From NCBI GenBank assembly GCA_946407705.1, contig CAMJPC010000015.1, positions 1-56,050 of the forward strand: 56,050 nucleotides of DNA, in the 5' to 3' direction. Below the pieces are notes generated by a model that saw only the letters and a list, made by a program, of their open reading frames with translations, was not told the DNA's origin and did not search any database. Of the stretch, positions 8,528 to 18,540 are shown piece after piece (position 1 is the first letter of the stretch; every line of letters starts with the position of its first letter). The position numbers and the translations under genes are program-made. Source of the DNA: an uncultured Clostridia bacterium. Lineage in GTDB: Bacteria > Bacillota > Clostridia > Saccharofermentanales > Saccharofermentanaceae.

Positions 8528-10192
8528 ATGGACGATAACAATAATTTTCAGGATGGGATCGTAAACAACGCGGAAACTCCCGTAACTCCGGCAGAGAACG
8601 CGGCTCCGCAGGCATCCCCGTTCAAGCCCGCTCCTCAGGCAGCTAATCCCAACCCGGCTGTAATCTATCAGCAGCCCGGCGTTCAGCAGGTTTACTATGC
8701 AAATCCCGTCATGCCCGTTCCCAACGGATATGGCGTTTATGCACAGCAGGTAAGACCTGTTCAGCCCGCACAGCCTGTTCAGCCTGTTCAGCCGATGATA
8801 CCCGTTCAGCAGGTTCCGGCTTATCCGCCCAGAACGTCAGTCGTTCCCGTATCTCAGGCAGCCCAGGCAAAGAAGGCTGAACCTCAGCCCGCATCACAGG
8901 GACAGAGCAGCGGAAATTCCGGTAACGGCGGAAAGAAGAGCATAGTCATGCCGCTCATCTTTTCGATCGCGCTCGGCGTGCTCTTCATTTACTGCCTGAC
9001 ACAGTCTTTCTATATCGTTAAGCTCAACAAGCAGATCAACGGCACGACGGCTGCACCCACAGAGTCTTCTTTGGAGACTGACGAGAGCAGGCCCGAAGAA
9101 AGCACGGAGCCGAGTGAATCCGAAGAACCTACACAGACCAATGAAGACGGCAAGCCCTGGTTCTCGATCGAAGGTGCTGCAAGTGCGACCGATCCCAACA
9201 AGAAGGCTCTCAGAACGACCGACATAGTCGCTGAGGCAAGCCCTGCAACCATTCCTGTCTACATCATGAAGGGAAACGATTCTTCTGCTAAGAAAGTTGC
9301 TTCAGGCACAGGCTTCATCATCAGCAAAGAGGGTTACATCGTAACGAATGCCCACGTTGTCGAGCATGTCACGAAGGCACCCAAGCAGTATTATCCGACA
9401 GTCCTCCTTCCTGATGACACGGAACCCGTACGCGTTGAGATCGTAGGTTCTGACGTCCAGACCGACATCGCGGTCCTCAAGGTTGATTCCTCCAGGGATC
9501 TTCCTTGCCTCAAGTTCGGAGATTCAGACAAGCTCCAGAGCGGCGAGCTCGTAATCGCGATCGGAAACGCTCTCGGCCAGCTCGACGATACAGTAACCGT
9601 AGGCGTCGTTTCGGCTACGAACCGTGAGATCAGCAACAGCGGATATGCTCTCAAGGTCATCCAGACGGATGCTGCCATCAACAACGGTAACAGCGGCGGC
9701 CCGCTCATCAACTCTTTTGGCGAGGTCGTAGGAATCACCAACGCGAAGATCGCAACATCCACTTCCGAGGGACTCGGCTTTGCAATTCCCGTAAACTCCG
9801 TTAAGGGCATCATCGAAAAGCTCATCAACTACGGAAAGGTCACAAACCGTCCTTACCTCGGAATATCCGTAAGACAGTACGGTGAAGGTGAGTATAATGA
9901 CGGCGCTGCAGGCATCTACGTCATGGGTCTCACAAAGGGCGGCCCCGGTGAGAAAGCCGGAATCAAGGAAGGCGACAGACTTGTAAGTATTGACGGTGTT
10001 GAAATTAAGTCTTCAAATGATATTATTGTTGTGCGAGATTCGCATAAGGTCGGTGACAGCGTCGAAGTTGTTGTTGACCGTAACGGAACAAAGCAAACGC
10101 TCACAATGGTCATCGGCGACAGCGCGGACTTCCAGGACGCACAGACCAGCGGCGATGACGAAGATGAAGGCGAACGCGACGGCGATGATTAA
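8528..10192 (+). CDS. htrA: HtrA/DegP-type serine protease, membrane-anchored
   Basis: 554 residues. The N-terminal 135 residues are Pro/Gln-rich with repeated VQP units and predicted cytoplasmic; a membrane segment at about 140-162 puts the rest outside. The trypsin-like domain carries the full triad: His276 (TNAHVVEH), Asp313 (TDIAVLKVD) and Ser389 (GNSGGPLI). A PDZ domain follows (about 450-530, with GPGEKAGIKEGDRLVSIDG). The last residues are strongly acidic. HtrA proteins degrade or refold damaged exported proteins. ATG 8528 is preceded by GAGGTG, and a TATAAT lies at 8457-8462. It is followed by a 40-residue membrane protein in the same transcript. Confidence 0.93.
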   Translation: MDDNNNFQDGIVNNAETPVTPAENAAPQASPFKPAPQAANPNPAVIYQQPGVQQVYYANPVMPVPNGYGVYAQQVRPVQPAQPVQPVQPMIPVQQVPAYPPRTSVVPVSQAAQAKKAEPQPASQGQSSGNSGNGGKKSIVMPLIFSIALGVLFIYCLTQSFYIVKLNKQINGTTAAPTESSLETDESRPEESTEPSESEEPTQTNEDGKPWFSIEGAASATDPNKKALRTTDIVAEASPATIPVYIMKGNDSSAKKVASGTGFIISKEGYIVTNAHVVEHVTKAPKQYYPTVLLPDDTEPVRVEIVGSDVQTDIAVLKVDSSRDLPCLKFGDSDKLQSGELVIAIGNALGQLDDTVTVGVVSATNREISNSGYALKVIQTDAAINNGNSGGPLINSFGEVVGITNAKIATSTSEGLGFAIPVNSVKGIIEKLINYGKVTNRPYLGISVRQYGEGEYNDGAAGIYVMGLTKGGPGEKAGIKEGDRLVSIDGVEIKSSNDIIVVRDSHKVGDSVEVVVDRNGTKQTLTMVIGDSADFQDAQTSGDDEDEGERDGDD

Positions 10193-10221
10193 TACCGCCG
10201 TTTAAGAGGGGGGAACAGGAA

Positions 10222-10344
10222 ATGAGCAGCGGAAACAGACAGAATGTAGCAAAAAAGGTAATTGCCTGGTGCATCATAGGCGCCATGCTCCTGACATTTG
10301 TATTTGCGTTCATTGTCGTACTCATGTCCCAGTTCCAGAAGTAA
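10222..10344 (+). CDS. 40-residue single-pass membrane protein
   Basis: A small open frame, ATG 10222 to TAA 10342-10344, begins MSSGNRQNVAKKVIAW, then has one hydrophobic helix (IIGAMLLTFVFAFIVVL) and ends SQFQK. GGGGGGAACAGGA upstream gives a ribosome site. It lies 29 bp after htrA and before a strong terminator, so it is co-transcribed with the protease. The basic N-terminus predicts a cytoplasmic N-end. The family is not recognised; short one-helix proteins of this kind are common in Bacillota, and here it could be an accessory of the protease. Confidence 0.65.
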   Translation: MSSGNRQNVAKKVIAWCIIGAMLLTFVFAFIVVLMSQFQK

Positions 10345-10370
10345 ACTCTTCTGCAGATCAGGTAATGCCA

Positions 10371-10406
10371 AAGAGGCCATCTCGCTGAGATGACCTCTTT
10401 TGTTTT
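10371..10406 (+). terminator. Terminator of the htrA transcript
   Basis: A 13-bp stem (10371-10383 with 10387-10399, one mismatch) with a GCT loop is followed by TTGTTTTGG. Confidence 0.88.
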
Positions 10407-10465
10407 GGTTCATTAACTGGTGGTTTTTCCGTTTGGCTCGTAAGTGAAGACGTAATGGGGAATGA

Positions 10466-10500
10466 CAGACAAATAAAAGGACCGCTTCGAAGCGGTCCTT
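10466..10500 (-). terminator. Terminator of the leftward foldase/lipid-kinase transcript
   Basis: A perfect 24-base palindrome (10477-10500) around a TTCGAA centre. Read leftward it is followed by TTTATTTGT, which suits the minus-strand gene ending at 10528. Confidence 0.82.
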
Positions 10501-10527
10501 GTTGTTATTGAGGTCAGGTACCCGGAC

Positions 10528-12219
10528 TTACGGGACGTCGCTGATCTGGTCGAGGCCTTCCTTATGGAATTCCCACATGTAGTCGACAGCCTTTGAGTTG
10601 AGGAAGTCCTGATAGTTGTTCATCCTGATGTAGCTGTTGACTCTGTCATACCACTCGGGGTTCTCGGACTCGGAGATGAAGAAGATTACGTAGAATGCGC
10701 CGTCTTCCTCGATGATGGTCTTATCCTGGAACTTACGGTCATCGGCGAAGATCCAGCCTGCGAGAGTGCTTGAATACTTCTCATAATAGATGTTGTCATC
10801 CTGCTGGATGTCGAGCTGGCCGGAGAGAACGTTGTCATTGAATACGTTTTCGATCTCAGCGCAGCTGTCGGAGTCGTCGATGTAATCGAAGATCTTCTGT
10901 GCAAGTGCCTGTGCCTCGGAGACATTGGGCTTCTGGTCATCCTTTGTCTGCGTGCTTACCTTCATGATGTAGCAGCTGCGCATGGGGGAAGTCATGCGGT
11001 GTCTCTGTACGAATACAAGGATGATCGGAAAGCCGTCCTCGTCAGGGATTATCGTGGCGTCGCCGTCCTTGCGCTCGTCGTCGAAAAGCCATTCCCTGAA
11101 TTCAGTATGGGTGAAGTCATCGTAACGGGCGTCAGGTACGAGGGTTGAATCCTCCTGCTCGAGCGTGTTGGATGCAGCGCCCTTAGGGAAGAACTTGGCA
11201 GCTTCCTTCTCGAACTTGGAAGGATCGCGGTCCATTGCGTCAATGATCTGCTGTGCGTGGAGGTTGGCGGTATCGATGAATGCCTGGTCACGCTGCTCGT
11301 ATGTGATCCTGAGGATCTTGTAGCTTACGACATCGTAGATGTTGCGTGATTCGTTGTAAGCTTCCTCGGCCTGCTCATCGGAGGCAGAGAGCTCAACGAG
11401 CTTCTCGTCCTGGGCATAATCGTCGGTGAAATACTTTTTCGAGAGGACGCGGATGATGCACTGTTCGTCAACCTGGATTCCGAAAACGCCCTTGATGTAG
11501 GTATCGAGGGATACGCCGAGTTCGGTGGCCTTTGACTTGAGCCAGTCGACGTATGCATTGGCACGGTCGGTGTGGCTGGGCTCGATCTGATAGCCCTTGG
11601 CTGTCGCGTCATCGTACAGGATTTCCATCTTCTGGAGATCCTGGGCTGTCAGGTAACGGAAATAGTCCCTGTAGGTAGGGAAGGCGTCGTCATCGGGATA
11701 TGTCGATGAGAGCATTGTCTCTGTTGAAGCCGCGAAAAGGTCAACACCTTCGCTCAAGAGCTCAAAGTGATACATGAAACTGAACTCATCGCTCGGAATG
11801 TCTTTGCCGTGGATCGTTACGGGGCTCCTGAAAGACTTGTCCATGCCCGTATCAAGGAAGAATGAAAGAGCTGCAACGATGAATACGACGAGGACGGCGA
11901 TCATTACGAAGACTATCCCGGCGTTTCTCTTGAGCCTTTCGTCCTTCTCATCGCCGCTTCCGGCCAGTCTGTCGAGCTCGAAAATGGCCTCGCTGACCTT
12001 CTCGGGTTCAGCCGGAGCCTCTTTTGCCTGATCCTTTTCGGTATCGGCAGCTGCAGGCTCAACCGGCTCGGAAATCTCCTTGCCTGTCAGAAGCTCAGGG
12101 TCGATCTCAGACGTATTCTGGAGAGTAACGTGCTCCTCAGGTTCGGTCTGAACCGCCAGAGCTTTTTCCGGCACTTTCGGCTCACGGATCTTTTTCTGCT
12201 TCTTGTCTTTGTTTTTCAT
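10528..12219 (-). CDS. SurA/PrsA-like membrane-anchored foldase
   Basis: 563 residues. An acidic, Glu/Pro-rich cytoplasmic stretch of about 95 residues precedes one membrane segment (about 103-125). The outer part begins with a SurA_N-like helical region (VTIHGKDIPSDEFSFMYHF) and continues with two segments that resemble parvulin peptidyl-prolyl isomerase domains: one around YDVVSYKILRITYEQRDQ, the other around SCYIMKVSTQT, each followed by a FxxxA/N.F...G and W.F....G pattern. Such proteins help secreted proteins fold at the outer face of the membrane. No lipobox is present. It shares one base with the stop of the upstream lipid kinase gene (TGATG), so the two are translationally coupled. 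Confidence 0.7.
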   Translation of the reverse strand: MKNKDKKQKKIREPKVPEKALAVQTEPEEHVTLQNTSEIDPELLTGKEISEPVEPAAADTEKDQAKEAPAEPEKVSEAIFELDRLAGSGDEKDERLKRNAGIVFVMIAVLVVFIVAALSFFLDTGMDKSFRSPVTIHGKDIPSDEFSFMYHFELLSEGVDLFAASTETMLSSTYPDDDAFPTYRDYFRYLTAQDLQKMEILYDDATAKGYQIEPSHTDRANAYVDWLKSKATELGVSLDTYIKGVFGIQVDEQCIIRVLSKKYFTDDYAQDEKLVELSASDEQAEEAYNESRNIYDVVSYKILRITYEQRDQAFIDTANLHAQQIIDAMDRDPSKFEKEAAKFFPKGAASNTLEQEDSTLVPDARYDDFTHTEFREWLFDDERKDGDATIIPDEDGFPIILVFVQRHRMTSPMRSCYIMKVSTQTKDDQKPNVSEAQALAQKIFDYIDDSDSCAEIENVFNDNVLSGQLDIQQDDNIYYEKYSSTLAGWIFADDRKFQDKTIIEEDGAFYVIFFISESENPEWYDRVNSYIRMNNYQDFLNSKAVDYMWEFHKEGLDQISDVP

Positions 12220-13139
12220 CAGATCTGGTTTTCCTTCCTTGGTGTTACGAGATTTATCGCACGGGGCACGCAGGATATCCTGATAGGTAGTGACGGACCT
12301 TTCTCGCCGTCAAGATCCAAGGTAATGTTGGAACTTGAATCTGCTGCCTCGATCGAAAAATCGGTTGCTTGAAAATAAATGACTTTGTTGCTGTTTATGT
12401 GGTCACCCACGATGATCTTGCCGAAGAGCGGCATTATCTCGGTACGGTCCATTTTCTTGAGTATCATTACGTCCAGCAGACCGTCTGTCACGTCGGCGTG
12501 TGTCATCAGGTTCCTGAAGCCGCCAACGCTGCTGGTGTTGGAGACGAAGAACATGACAGCGTCGGTCTCGATGGTCTCGTCCCCGTTATGAATGATTATT
12601 CGCTGTGAAGAGTTGAGGGCGGGGATGTCCTTCATTGCGGAGATCCAGTAAGCCACAGGTCCGAGAGCCGTCTTGAGATCGGGCTGGACGTTGTAGATGA
12701 CATCCGCGAAGCATCCGCCTGCAAGAACGTTCATGAAATATGAATCGCCTGCCTTGCCGCAGTCAACGCGTACATACTCCGGGTCCTCCAGCATTCTCGC
12801 AAAGTCTGCAGGGGCGGAGGGAAGGTGGTTCATCGTCGCGAAATCGTTGATCGTTCCGGAGTTGTATATTGCAACGGGGATATCGATCTCGGATCTCATG
12901 AGTCCGGTTACGACCTCGTTGACGGTTCCGTCACCGCCGGCGGCGATCAGGATGTCATATTCCTCGGGGTCGGTATCTATCGCGTAATTCATCGCGTCAA
13001 AACGCTTAGCCGTGTAATTTATGTCGGCACGTTCGATCGAGCCTTTCATGGCAAGATATGAAAGCACGTTCTCAATATTCGAGCGCGCAGTCTCGCGACC
13101 CGAAGACGGATTGAGTATGATCTTAAGTCTCAGTCCCAT
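12219..13139 (-). CDS. Diacylglycerol kinase-like lipid kinase (YegS/DgkB type)
   Basis: 306 residues from the ATG at 13139 (MGLRLKIILNPSSGRE). An upstream ATG at 13160 is in frame, but AAAGGA sits 6 bases before 13139, and the nearby TATAAT (13167-13162) would start transcription about 13155, below the longer start. The DAGK catalytic signature is clear: ILNPSSGRE at the N-terminus and AAGGDGTVNEV with the nucleotide-binding GGDG. The enzyme phosphorylates diacylglycerol or related lipids and so recycles lipid from envelope polymer synthesis. It is the first gene of a leftward pair with the foldase. Confidence 0.88.
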   Translation of the reverse strand: MGLRLKIILNPSSGRETARSNIENVLSYLAMKGSIERADINYTAKRFDAMNYAIDTDPEEYDILIAAGGDGTVNEVVTGLMRSEIDIPVAIYNSGTINDFATMNHLPSAPADFARMLEDPEYVRVDCGKAGDSYFMNVLAGGCFADVIYNVQPDLKTALGPVAYWISAMKDIPALNSSQRIIIHNGDETIETDAVMFFVSNTSSVGGFRNLMTHADVTDGLLDVMILKKMDRTEIMPLFGKIIVGDHINSNKVIYFQATDFSIEAADSSSNITLDLDGEKGPSLPIRISCVPRAINLVTPRKENQI

Positions 13140-13273
13140 TAACGTTCCTTTCAAAGACATAATTATAGGTTATTGACACTTTAACATAAAAAGCCAATGT
13201 AATTTCCAAAAGTGTGTTATTATTAACACGTTTGTAATTTTATTATAAATAAATAAGAAAGACAGGTTTAGTT

Positions 13274-16186
13274 TTGAGCAAAAATATGGCACTTCTCAGG
13301 CCGTGGCGCGAAAGATTGGCGTCGATCTGGCCTCAGCTCCTTCTCTCATTTGCTTTTCCGATGTTGACGGTAATGGCCGCTCTCGTCATAACCGGATGCT
13401 ATCCGTTTGGCGACCGCACCATGCTTACCGTTGACCTTTATCACCAGTATGCACCGTTCGTAGTAACCTTCAGAAACAAGGTCTTGTCCGGTCAGTCGCT
13501 CCTTTACAGCTGGAATGACGGTCTCGGCCAGGAATTCTACGCGGCATACGCGAATTACGCGGCAAGCCCGCTCAACATTTTCGCTTTGTTCTTCACTGCG
13601 AAAACGATTCCGGTCTTCATCGGACTCGTCACATGCCTCAGGGCAGGCTTCGCAGGCCTCTTCATGATGCTTTTCCTTTCCGAGAACGACAACAAGAGGG
13701 TGGACAACATAACCGTTGTCTTCGCTTGTTCCTATGCTCTCTGCGGATGGTACATATCCTATTTCTGGAACATCATGTGGTGCGATGCGGTCGTATTGCT
13801 CCCGCTCGTGATGCTCGGTCTCAGAAGACTCCTGATCGACCGCAGATTCGGACTTTACACCGTATCTCTCGCAGTCCTCATCTTCAGCAACTACTATGCA
13901 GGCTTCTTCGTCTGCCTGTTCCTGGTAATGTTCGCTCCCTGCTATTACATAATGCTTTTTACGCCGGGCAAGCCTAAGGGTGATCCAATGAGGCTCTGCT
14001 TCAAGACGTTTATCGGAGCTGCCCTGAGATTTGCTTTCGCAAGCCTCGTCGCGGCAGGAGCTACCGCGATCCTTACCATTCCAACATATCTCATCCTCGG
14101 ACACTGCTCCGCGACGGGTGATTCCATTCCCAAGGATTTCTCGCTCCAGAACAATCTTTTCGACTTCCTCGGAAGACTCATGGTTGCTGCAAACCCGAAC
14201 ATCCGTGACGGTATGGCCAATGTTTACAGCGGCGTTGTTGCAGCAGTCCTGCTCCCGCTGTTCTTCATGCTTCCCAAGAAGACCGGAATTACCGCAAGAC
14301 ACAAGTTTACGTTCGGTTTCATGATCTTCGTCATGTACCTGAGCTTCACTAACAGAACGCTCAACTTCATCTGGCACGGACTTCACTTCCCGAACCAGAT
14401 CCCTTACAGGGAATCGTTCCTCATGAGCTTCCTGCTCGTATTCGTTGCATTCCTTACGATAAGGAGGATCAGGACCCTGAACGTGGGAATGGTAATGGCT
14501 TCCGTTGCTTCATGGTTCGGATTCCTTGTCCTTTACGAGAAGTTCGGAAAGGGCAATGAGAGCTACATCCAGATCGGTGCAACGCTTCTGTTCATAATCA
14601 TTCAGGGTGCCGCCCTCAGGATCGTAAGCGATGCAAGATCCGGCAAATCCTCATTCTATTGCGAGACGCTTCTTACTGTTACCATGCTGGTCGAGATCTT
14701 CGCTTCCGCGACCATTTCCATCGGCCTTGTAGCCGAGCACGAGGGCTTCTCGTCTTATGAGCCTTACGGAAGGAACCAGCCTCAGATCACAGAGTATGTA
14801 AGATCTGTTGAGGGTACGGACGGACACAAGAATTTCGAGCGTTCCGAGCTTTACCCGAACAACATCTGCGATATCCAGGCGCTCTACGACATCAAGGGCA
14901 TCTCGATCTTCTCCTCCACGGCGAGAGAGAGCTTCGTCAAGTACATGAGAAACTACGGTTTCCATAACAACGGCATCAACGGCTTCCGTAATGCCGGTCT
15001 TACCAGGGTCACGGCTACGCTCCTCGGCGTAAGGAACCTTGTAGAGACTGAGAAGACGAAGTCCGTTCCCGCGCTTTTCGAAAAGGAATACACAAGCGGC
15101 CCCGTTACATCCTGGGGCAATCCCGATGCCCTCAGCGTCGGATACATGGTTTCCGACAAGCTCCCTGACTATGTTCCCGAATACCTTGACCAGGGCAACG
15201 TTTTCGATAAGACAAACAAGTGGATCAGGGCCATGGGCGTTGACGCTGATGTATATAAGACGGTCAGCCTCATTCCTACGGACGCCGTCGGAATGAGCAC
15301 AAGATACACAGAAAACACTTTGATCCTTTATACGATCGAGTCTGACGACGATGACGATTGCGGCTTTACCGTAACGATCGAAAACGCCAAGGTCGGTGCT
15401 GACGTTTATGTTTACGCAGGATCGAGCAAGGGCGGCAACGCTACGGTTACGGTCGGCGAGGCATCCAGGACATTTGAGATCAGGAGCTTCCAGATCATCT
15501 CACTTGGCGTGTTTGACGGAACTCCCATGAAGCTCAAGATCGACTATTACGATCCGCCGAATGCTTCTCCGCTTTATGTTTACGGCTATCAGCTCGATAC
15601 GGAAGCTTATCAGAAGATGCTTGAGACTCTCTCTGACGAACAACTCGAGGTCACTAAGTATGACGCTACTTCTCTCGAAGGCACCATCGAGGCTAAGGAA
15701 TCAGGACTCATGTTCCTTACGATCCCTTATTCCGAAGGCTGGTATGCATGGGTAGACGGTGAGAGCGCTGAAGTAGTGCCGGTCAACGACGCACTCATGG
15801 CGATCAGACTTGATGCCGGCAAGCATAGCATCAAGATCAAATACATTCCTGCAGGCTTCAAGCCCGGTGCCCTGATCACTTGCGCATCCATAGTGGTGAT
15901 CATACTTCTTATTGCGGTCCCCGTGGCTGTAAGAAAGTCACGCGCAAAGAAAGCGGCTGCCGTTACGGTTACCGCAGGAGAGGGTTCTGCCCCCGCAGTC
16001 CCTGATTTCCTTGAGGAAACTCCTTCCGAAATACAGATCACGCCTTCCGAACTTGAAGCGCCGGCAGTTCCGGCCGGAGAACCGGTTCACGAAAAGCCTT
16101 CAGTGCCGGAAAAACCTTCCGCACCTGAAGAGACTCCGGATGAACCTGCCGAACCCACAAAAGCAGACGGAGACGGCGACAAATGA
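13274..16186 (+). CDS. YfhO-family multi-pass membrane protein (GT-C type)
   Basis: 970 residues with a TTG start at 13274 (MSKNMALLRPW) or ATG 13286; GACAGG is the nearest ribosome site. The N-terminal half has about 12 membrane segments and the YfhO signature: CYPFGDRTMLTVDLYHQYAPF, LLYSWNDGLGQEF, and repeated loops with FSNYYAGFF. A large extracellular region with a beta-sandwich-like end precedes the last membrane helix (about 870-890), and a Pro/Glu-rich cytoplasmic tail of about 70 residues ends the protein. YfhO proteins are linked to glycosylation of teichoic acids in other Bacillota. It overlaps the next gene by 4 bp. Confidence 0.85.
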   Translation: MSKNMALLRPWRERLASIWPQLLLSFAFPMLTVMAALVITGCYPFGDRTMLTVDLYHQYAPFVVTFRNKVLSGQSLLYSWNDGLGQEFYAAYANYAASPLNIFALFFTAKTIPVFIGLVTCLRAGFAGLFMMLFLSENDNKRVDNITVVFACSYALCGWYISYFWNIMWCDAVVLLPLVMLGLRRLLIDRRFGLYTVSLAVLIFSNYYAGFFVCLFLVMFAPCYYIMLFTPGKPKGDPMRLCFKTFIGAALRFAFASLVAAGATAILTIPTYLILGHCSATGDSIPKDFSLQNNLFDFLGRLMVAANPNIRDGMANVYSGVVAAVLLPLFFMLPKKTGITARHKFTFGFMIFVMYLSFTNRTLNFIWHGLHFPNQIPYRESFLMSFLLVFVAFLTIRRIRTLNVGMVMASVASWFGFLVLYEKFGKGNESYIQIGATLLFIIIQGAALRIVSDARSGKSSFYCETLLTVTMLVEIFASATISIGLVAEHEGFSSYEPYGRNQPQITEYVRSVEGTDGHKNFERSELYPNNICDIQALYDIKGISIFSSTARESFVKYMRNYGFHNNGINGFRNAGLTRVTATLLGVRNLVETEKTKSVPALFEKEYTSGPVTSWGNPDALSVGYMVSDKLPDYVPEYLDQGNVFDKTNKWIRAMGVDADVYKTVSLIPTDAVGMSTRYTENTLILYTIESDDDDDCGFTVTIENAKVGADVYVYAGSSKGGNATVTVGEASRTFEIRSFQIISLGVFDGTPMKLKIDYYDPPNASPLYVYGYQLDTEAYQKMLETLSDEQLEVTKYDATSLEGTIEAKESGLMFLTIPYSEGWYAWVDGESAEVVPVNDALMAIRLDAGKHSIKIKYIPAGFKPGALITCASIVVIILLIAVPVAVRKSRAKKAAAVTVTAGEGSAPAVPDFLEETPSEIQITPSELEAPAVPAGEPVHEKPSVPEKPSAPEETPDEPAEPTKADGDGDK

Positions 16187-18540
16187 TAAAAACCCGTTTG
16201 GGCAGAGATAAATTCATAGATGGTCTCGTGATCACCTTCCTCGCGGCAGCATGCGCTGCCGTGATAGCGCTTAACATCGGACTCAGCGTGAGCCCGGGTA
16301 AGCTTTTGCCTACAAGCATTTCTATGCGTACGGCGGAGATGAACGAGAACATCATCGCGGCTCTTGATACCGCCGAGGCCGACATTGACAACATCAAGGC
16401 TGGCATGGAGCCCGCCGAGGCATGGTCTCTCATTTCAGACAAGAATCTCGATATTTTCTTCCTTCTCGCACTGATCCTGCCGGAAGGGATTACAAAGGCC
16501 GTCCTCACGGTAGGCTATTTCGCAAGGTTCGGTTTGGCGGCTGCCATGATGTATGCGTTCTGCTGCCGCCACACAGGTCTCAGAAGGCTTTATTCATTCC
16601 TTCTCGGAATGATGTACGCTCTTTCGGCTCAGGTAATACTGACAGCCCAGTTTGCACCGGTCATGAACATGGTAATCCTTTTGCCGGCCGCACTGTCAGC
16701 ATTTGATACTTACCTTAGAGAGAGGACCTGGAAATCTTTCGCTCTTTCGAGCCTCGCGTGTGCGCTGACTGCGATCTCCGGAAGCTGCGGATGCCTTGCC
16801 GGAATTCCTTTCCTGGTTTTGGCAACGCTCGTTCTTTCAGTAGGTCTATATAGCAGCAAGCGCAAGATATTCTCATCCTGGCTCAAGGTTTTGGCTGCCA
16901 TCGCTACCGGAGCCGCAATGGCTTCTTTCGCGGTGATTCCGAGATTCATAACGATGGTCCCGAAGTTTGATGTGGTTCAGGCATTTAAGTCTGCTGAGAT
17001 GAAATACAAGCTCTACGACCTCCTGAGACACATGTATGTTGCACAGTCAGGCGGTCTCGACAGGGACATGGTCCCCGCATTCTATATCGGAATACTTACG
17101 ATCGAGGCATTTGTGCTCTTCTGGGCAAACTTTAATATCCCGACCCGCGTGAAGGTCACGGCGGCACTCATCCTGTCCGTCTGGTACATTTCATGCGCTT
17201 CTTCCTTTGTAAGCGGTGCCGTCAGCATTTTCGGAGAGACGGCTGTCCTCAGCGCCGCAAGGCTCATCTGCCTTGAAGTTTTGATCTTCTTCTATGCGGC
17301 AGTCGCTCTGAGGAACATCAGAGGTGTCAGCGCAGGAGCTCTTTACGGAGCTTTCCTTGCACCCATGGCATTCCTCGTTTTCTCCGGCAACTTCTATTCC
17401 GACATCAAGTTTTCGACGACAATAAACCTCGGAACCGCTATCGCAATGCTCGTCTGCGGACTCGGCATCATACGTCTGTCCACAAAGCCCACGGGAAAGA
17501 AAGCAAAGATGGTCATTGCGGCTGTCTGGGCTCTGGCTGTCGTAGTTAACGCTTCGTTTATCATGTTTAACAACACCGTCAGCGCATCTGAAGCCGGAAT
17601 GAACATGACTCCCGTCACGGAAGAAAATGAGAGTGAGAACTATGACGTCGAGGAAGCCGGCGAGGAAGGTGATGAGGAAGAAAATGAAGGGTTATCGGTC
17701 TTTTCCGGTGACGGAAGATATCTTCTTCTCTCCGAAAACATCAACGGTTACAAAGCTTCGAGCTTCGTAGATGAATTCAACCACATGTCTAAGCTTGCCA
17801 AGGCCGGCGAGTGTTTTGAGCCTTATAACATCAAGCTTATCTACAGTGATCAGGCCGAGCACAAGGAAAATGATGTCTATTCCGTCGGAAAGGGCTTCTC
17901 GTCAATAGATTACGAGGTCCCCTGCGAAAAAGGCGACAGGCTGTTCGTTTACAACGGTTTCAAAGGCGACATCACCCTGAGAAACACCAATGGTGAGTTC
18001 GAAGAGGAAAAGGATCTCACGGGTCCCGCTCTTTGTGAGCTGAATGCTTCCGAGGGCAAGCACGACCTTAACATCTTCTTTGATCTTGAGGATAAGACCG
18101 AAGCAAGGCTCGCGATCCTGAAAGTAAGATCAGATGCCGCCGAAAGACTTGATAAGATGACCGGCGTCATTAACGGGAAGGCCTTTAATTTCGGCATTTC
18201 CGAGATTCCCGCAGGGAGCAGGGGAACGCTCTCTTTCATCACTTCGGTTCCTTACGATTCTACCGTCAGGATTACCGTTAACGGCAAGAACTGCAAGACT
18301 TTTGAATACATGGGACTTACGGGATGCGTTTTCGAGGCTTCTGAGAATACTCTCGCTTATGCGGTTAAGATCGGAAAGACCGTTCCCGGTCTTACGGGCG
18401 GCATTACGATTTCAGCTGCAGTTTGCCTCGCGCTTATCGCAATTCCGTTGATATATAAGTATACTTATAAAAATAATAAGAAGGGAAAAGGCCCCGAAGG
18501 AGAGGAATCTCCTGAACAGCCTGAAGAATATGCTGAGTAA
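16183..18540 (+). CDS. Second, diverged YfhO-like membrane protein
   Basis: 785 residues, starting at an ATGA overlap with the previous gene. It has the same plan: about 12 membrane segments, a large outer domain from about residue 480, a final membrane helix near residue 745 and a charged tail. Conserved YfhO features are weaker; the N-terminal loop reads SVSPGKLLPTSIS where the first protein has its PFGD motif. An acidic linker (EENESENYDVEEAGEEGDEE) separates the membrane and outer parts. The pair probably arose by duplication, and one may have lost the active site. It overlaps the exonuclease gene by 11 bp. Confidence 0.65.
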   Translation: MIKTRLGRDKFIDGLVITFLAAACAAVIALNIGLSVSPGKLLPTSISMRTAEMNENIIAALDTAEADIDNIKAGMEPAEAWSLISDKNLDIFFLLALILPEGITKAVLTVGYFARFGLAAAMMYAFCCRHTGLRRLYSFLLGMMYALSAQVILTAQFAPVMNMVILLPAALSAFDTYLRERTWKSFALSSLACALTAISGSCGCLAGIPFLVLATLVLSVGLYSSKRKIFSSWLKVLAAIATGAAMASFAVIPRFITMVPKFDVVQAFKSAEMKYKLYDLLRHMYVAQSGGLDRDMVPAFYIGILTIEAFVLFWANFNIPTRVKVTAALILSVWYISCASSFVSGAVSIFGETAVLSAARLICLEVLIFFYAAVALRNIRGVSAGALYGAFLAPMAFLVFSGNFYSDIKFSTTINLGTAIAMLVCGLGIIRLSTKPTGKKAKMVIAAVWALAVVVNASFIMFNNTVSASEAGMNMTPVTEENESENYDVEEAGEEGDEEENEGLSVFSGDGRYLLLSENINGYKASSFVDEFNHMSKLAKAGECFEPYNIKLIYSDQAEHKENDVYSVGKGFSSIDYEVPCEKGDRLFVYNGFKGDITLRNTNGEFEEEKDLTGPALCELNASEGKHDLNIFFDLEDKTEARLAILKVRSDAAERLDKMTGVINGKAFNFGISEIPAGSRGTLSFITSVPYDSTVRITVNGKNCKTFEYMGLTGCVFEASENTLAYAVKIGKTVPGLTGGITISAAVCLALIAIPLIYKYTYKNNKKGKGPEGEESPEQPEEYAE

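Noticed and set aside
13346..14386. A 346-residue open frame on the minus strand
   Set aside because: It is the antisense shadow of the first YfhO gene; it is rich in Glu/Ser/His with no start site or family features, while the plus-strand frame has clear membrane helices.
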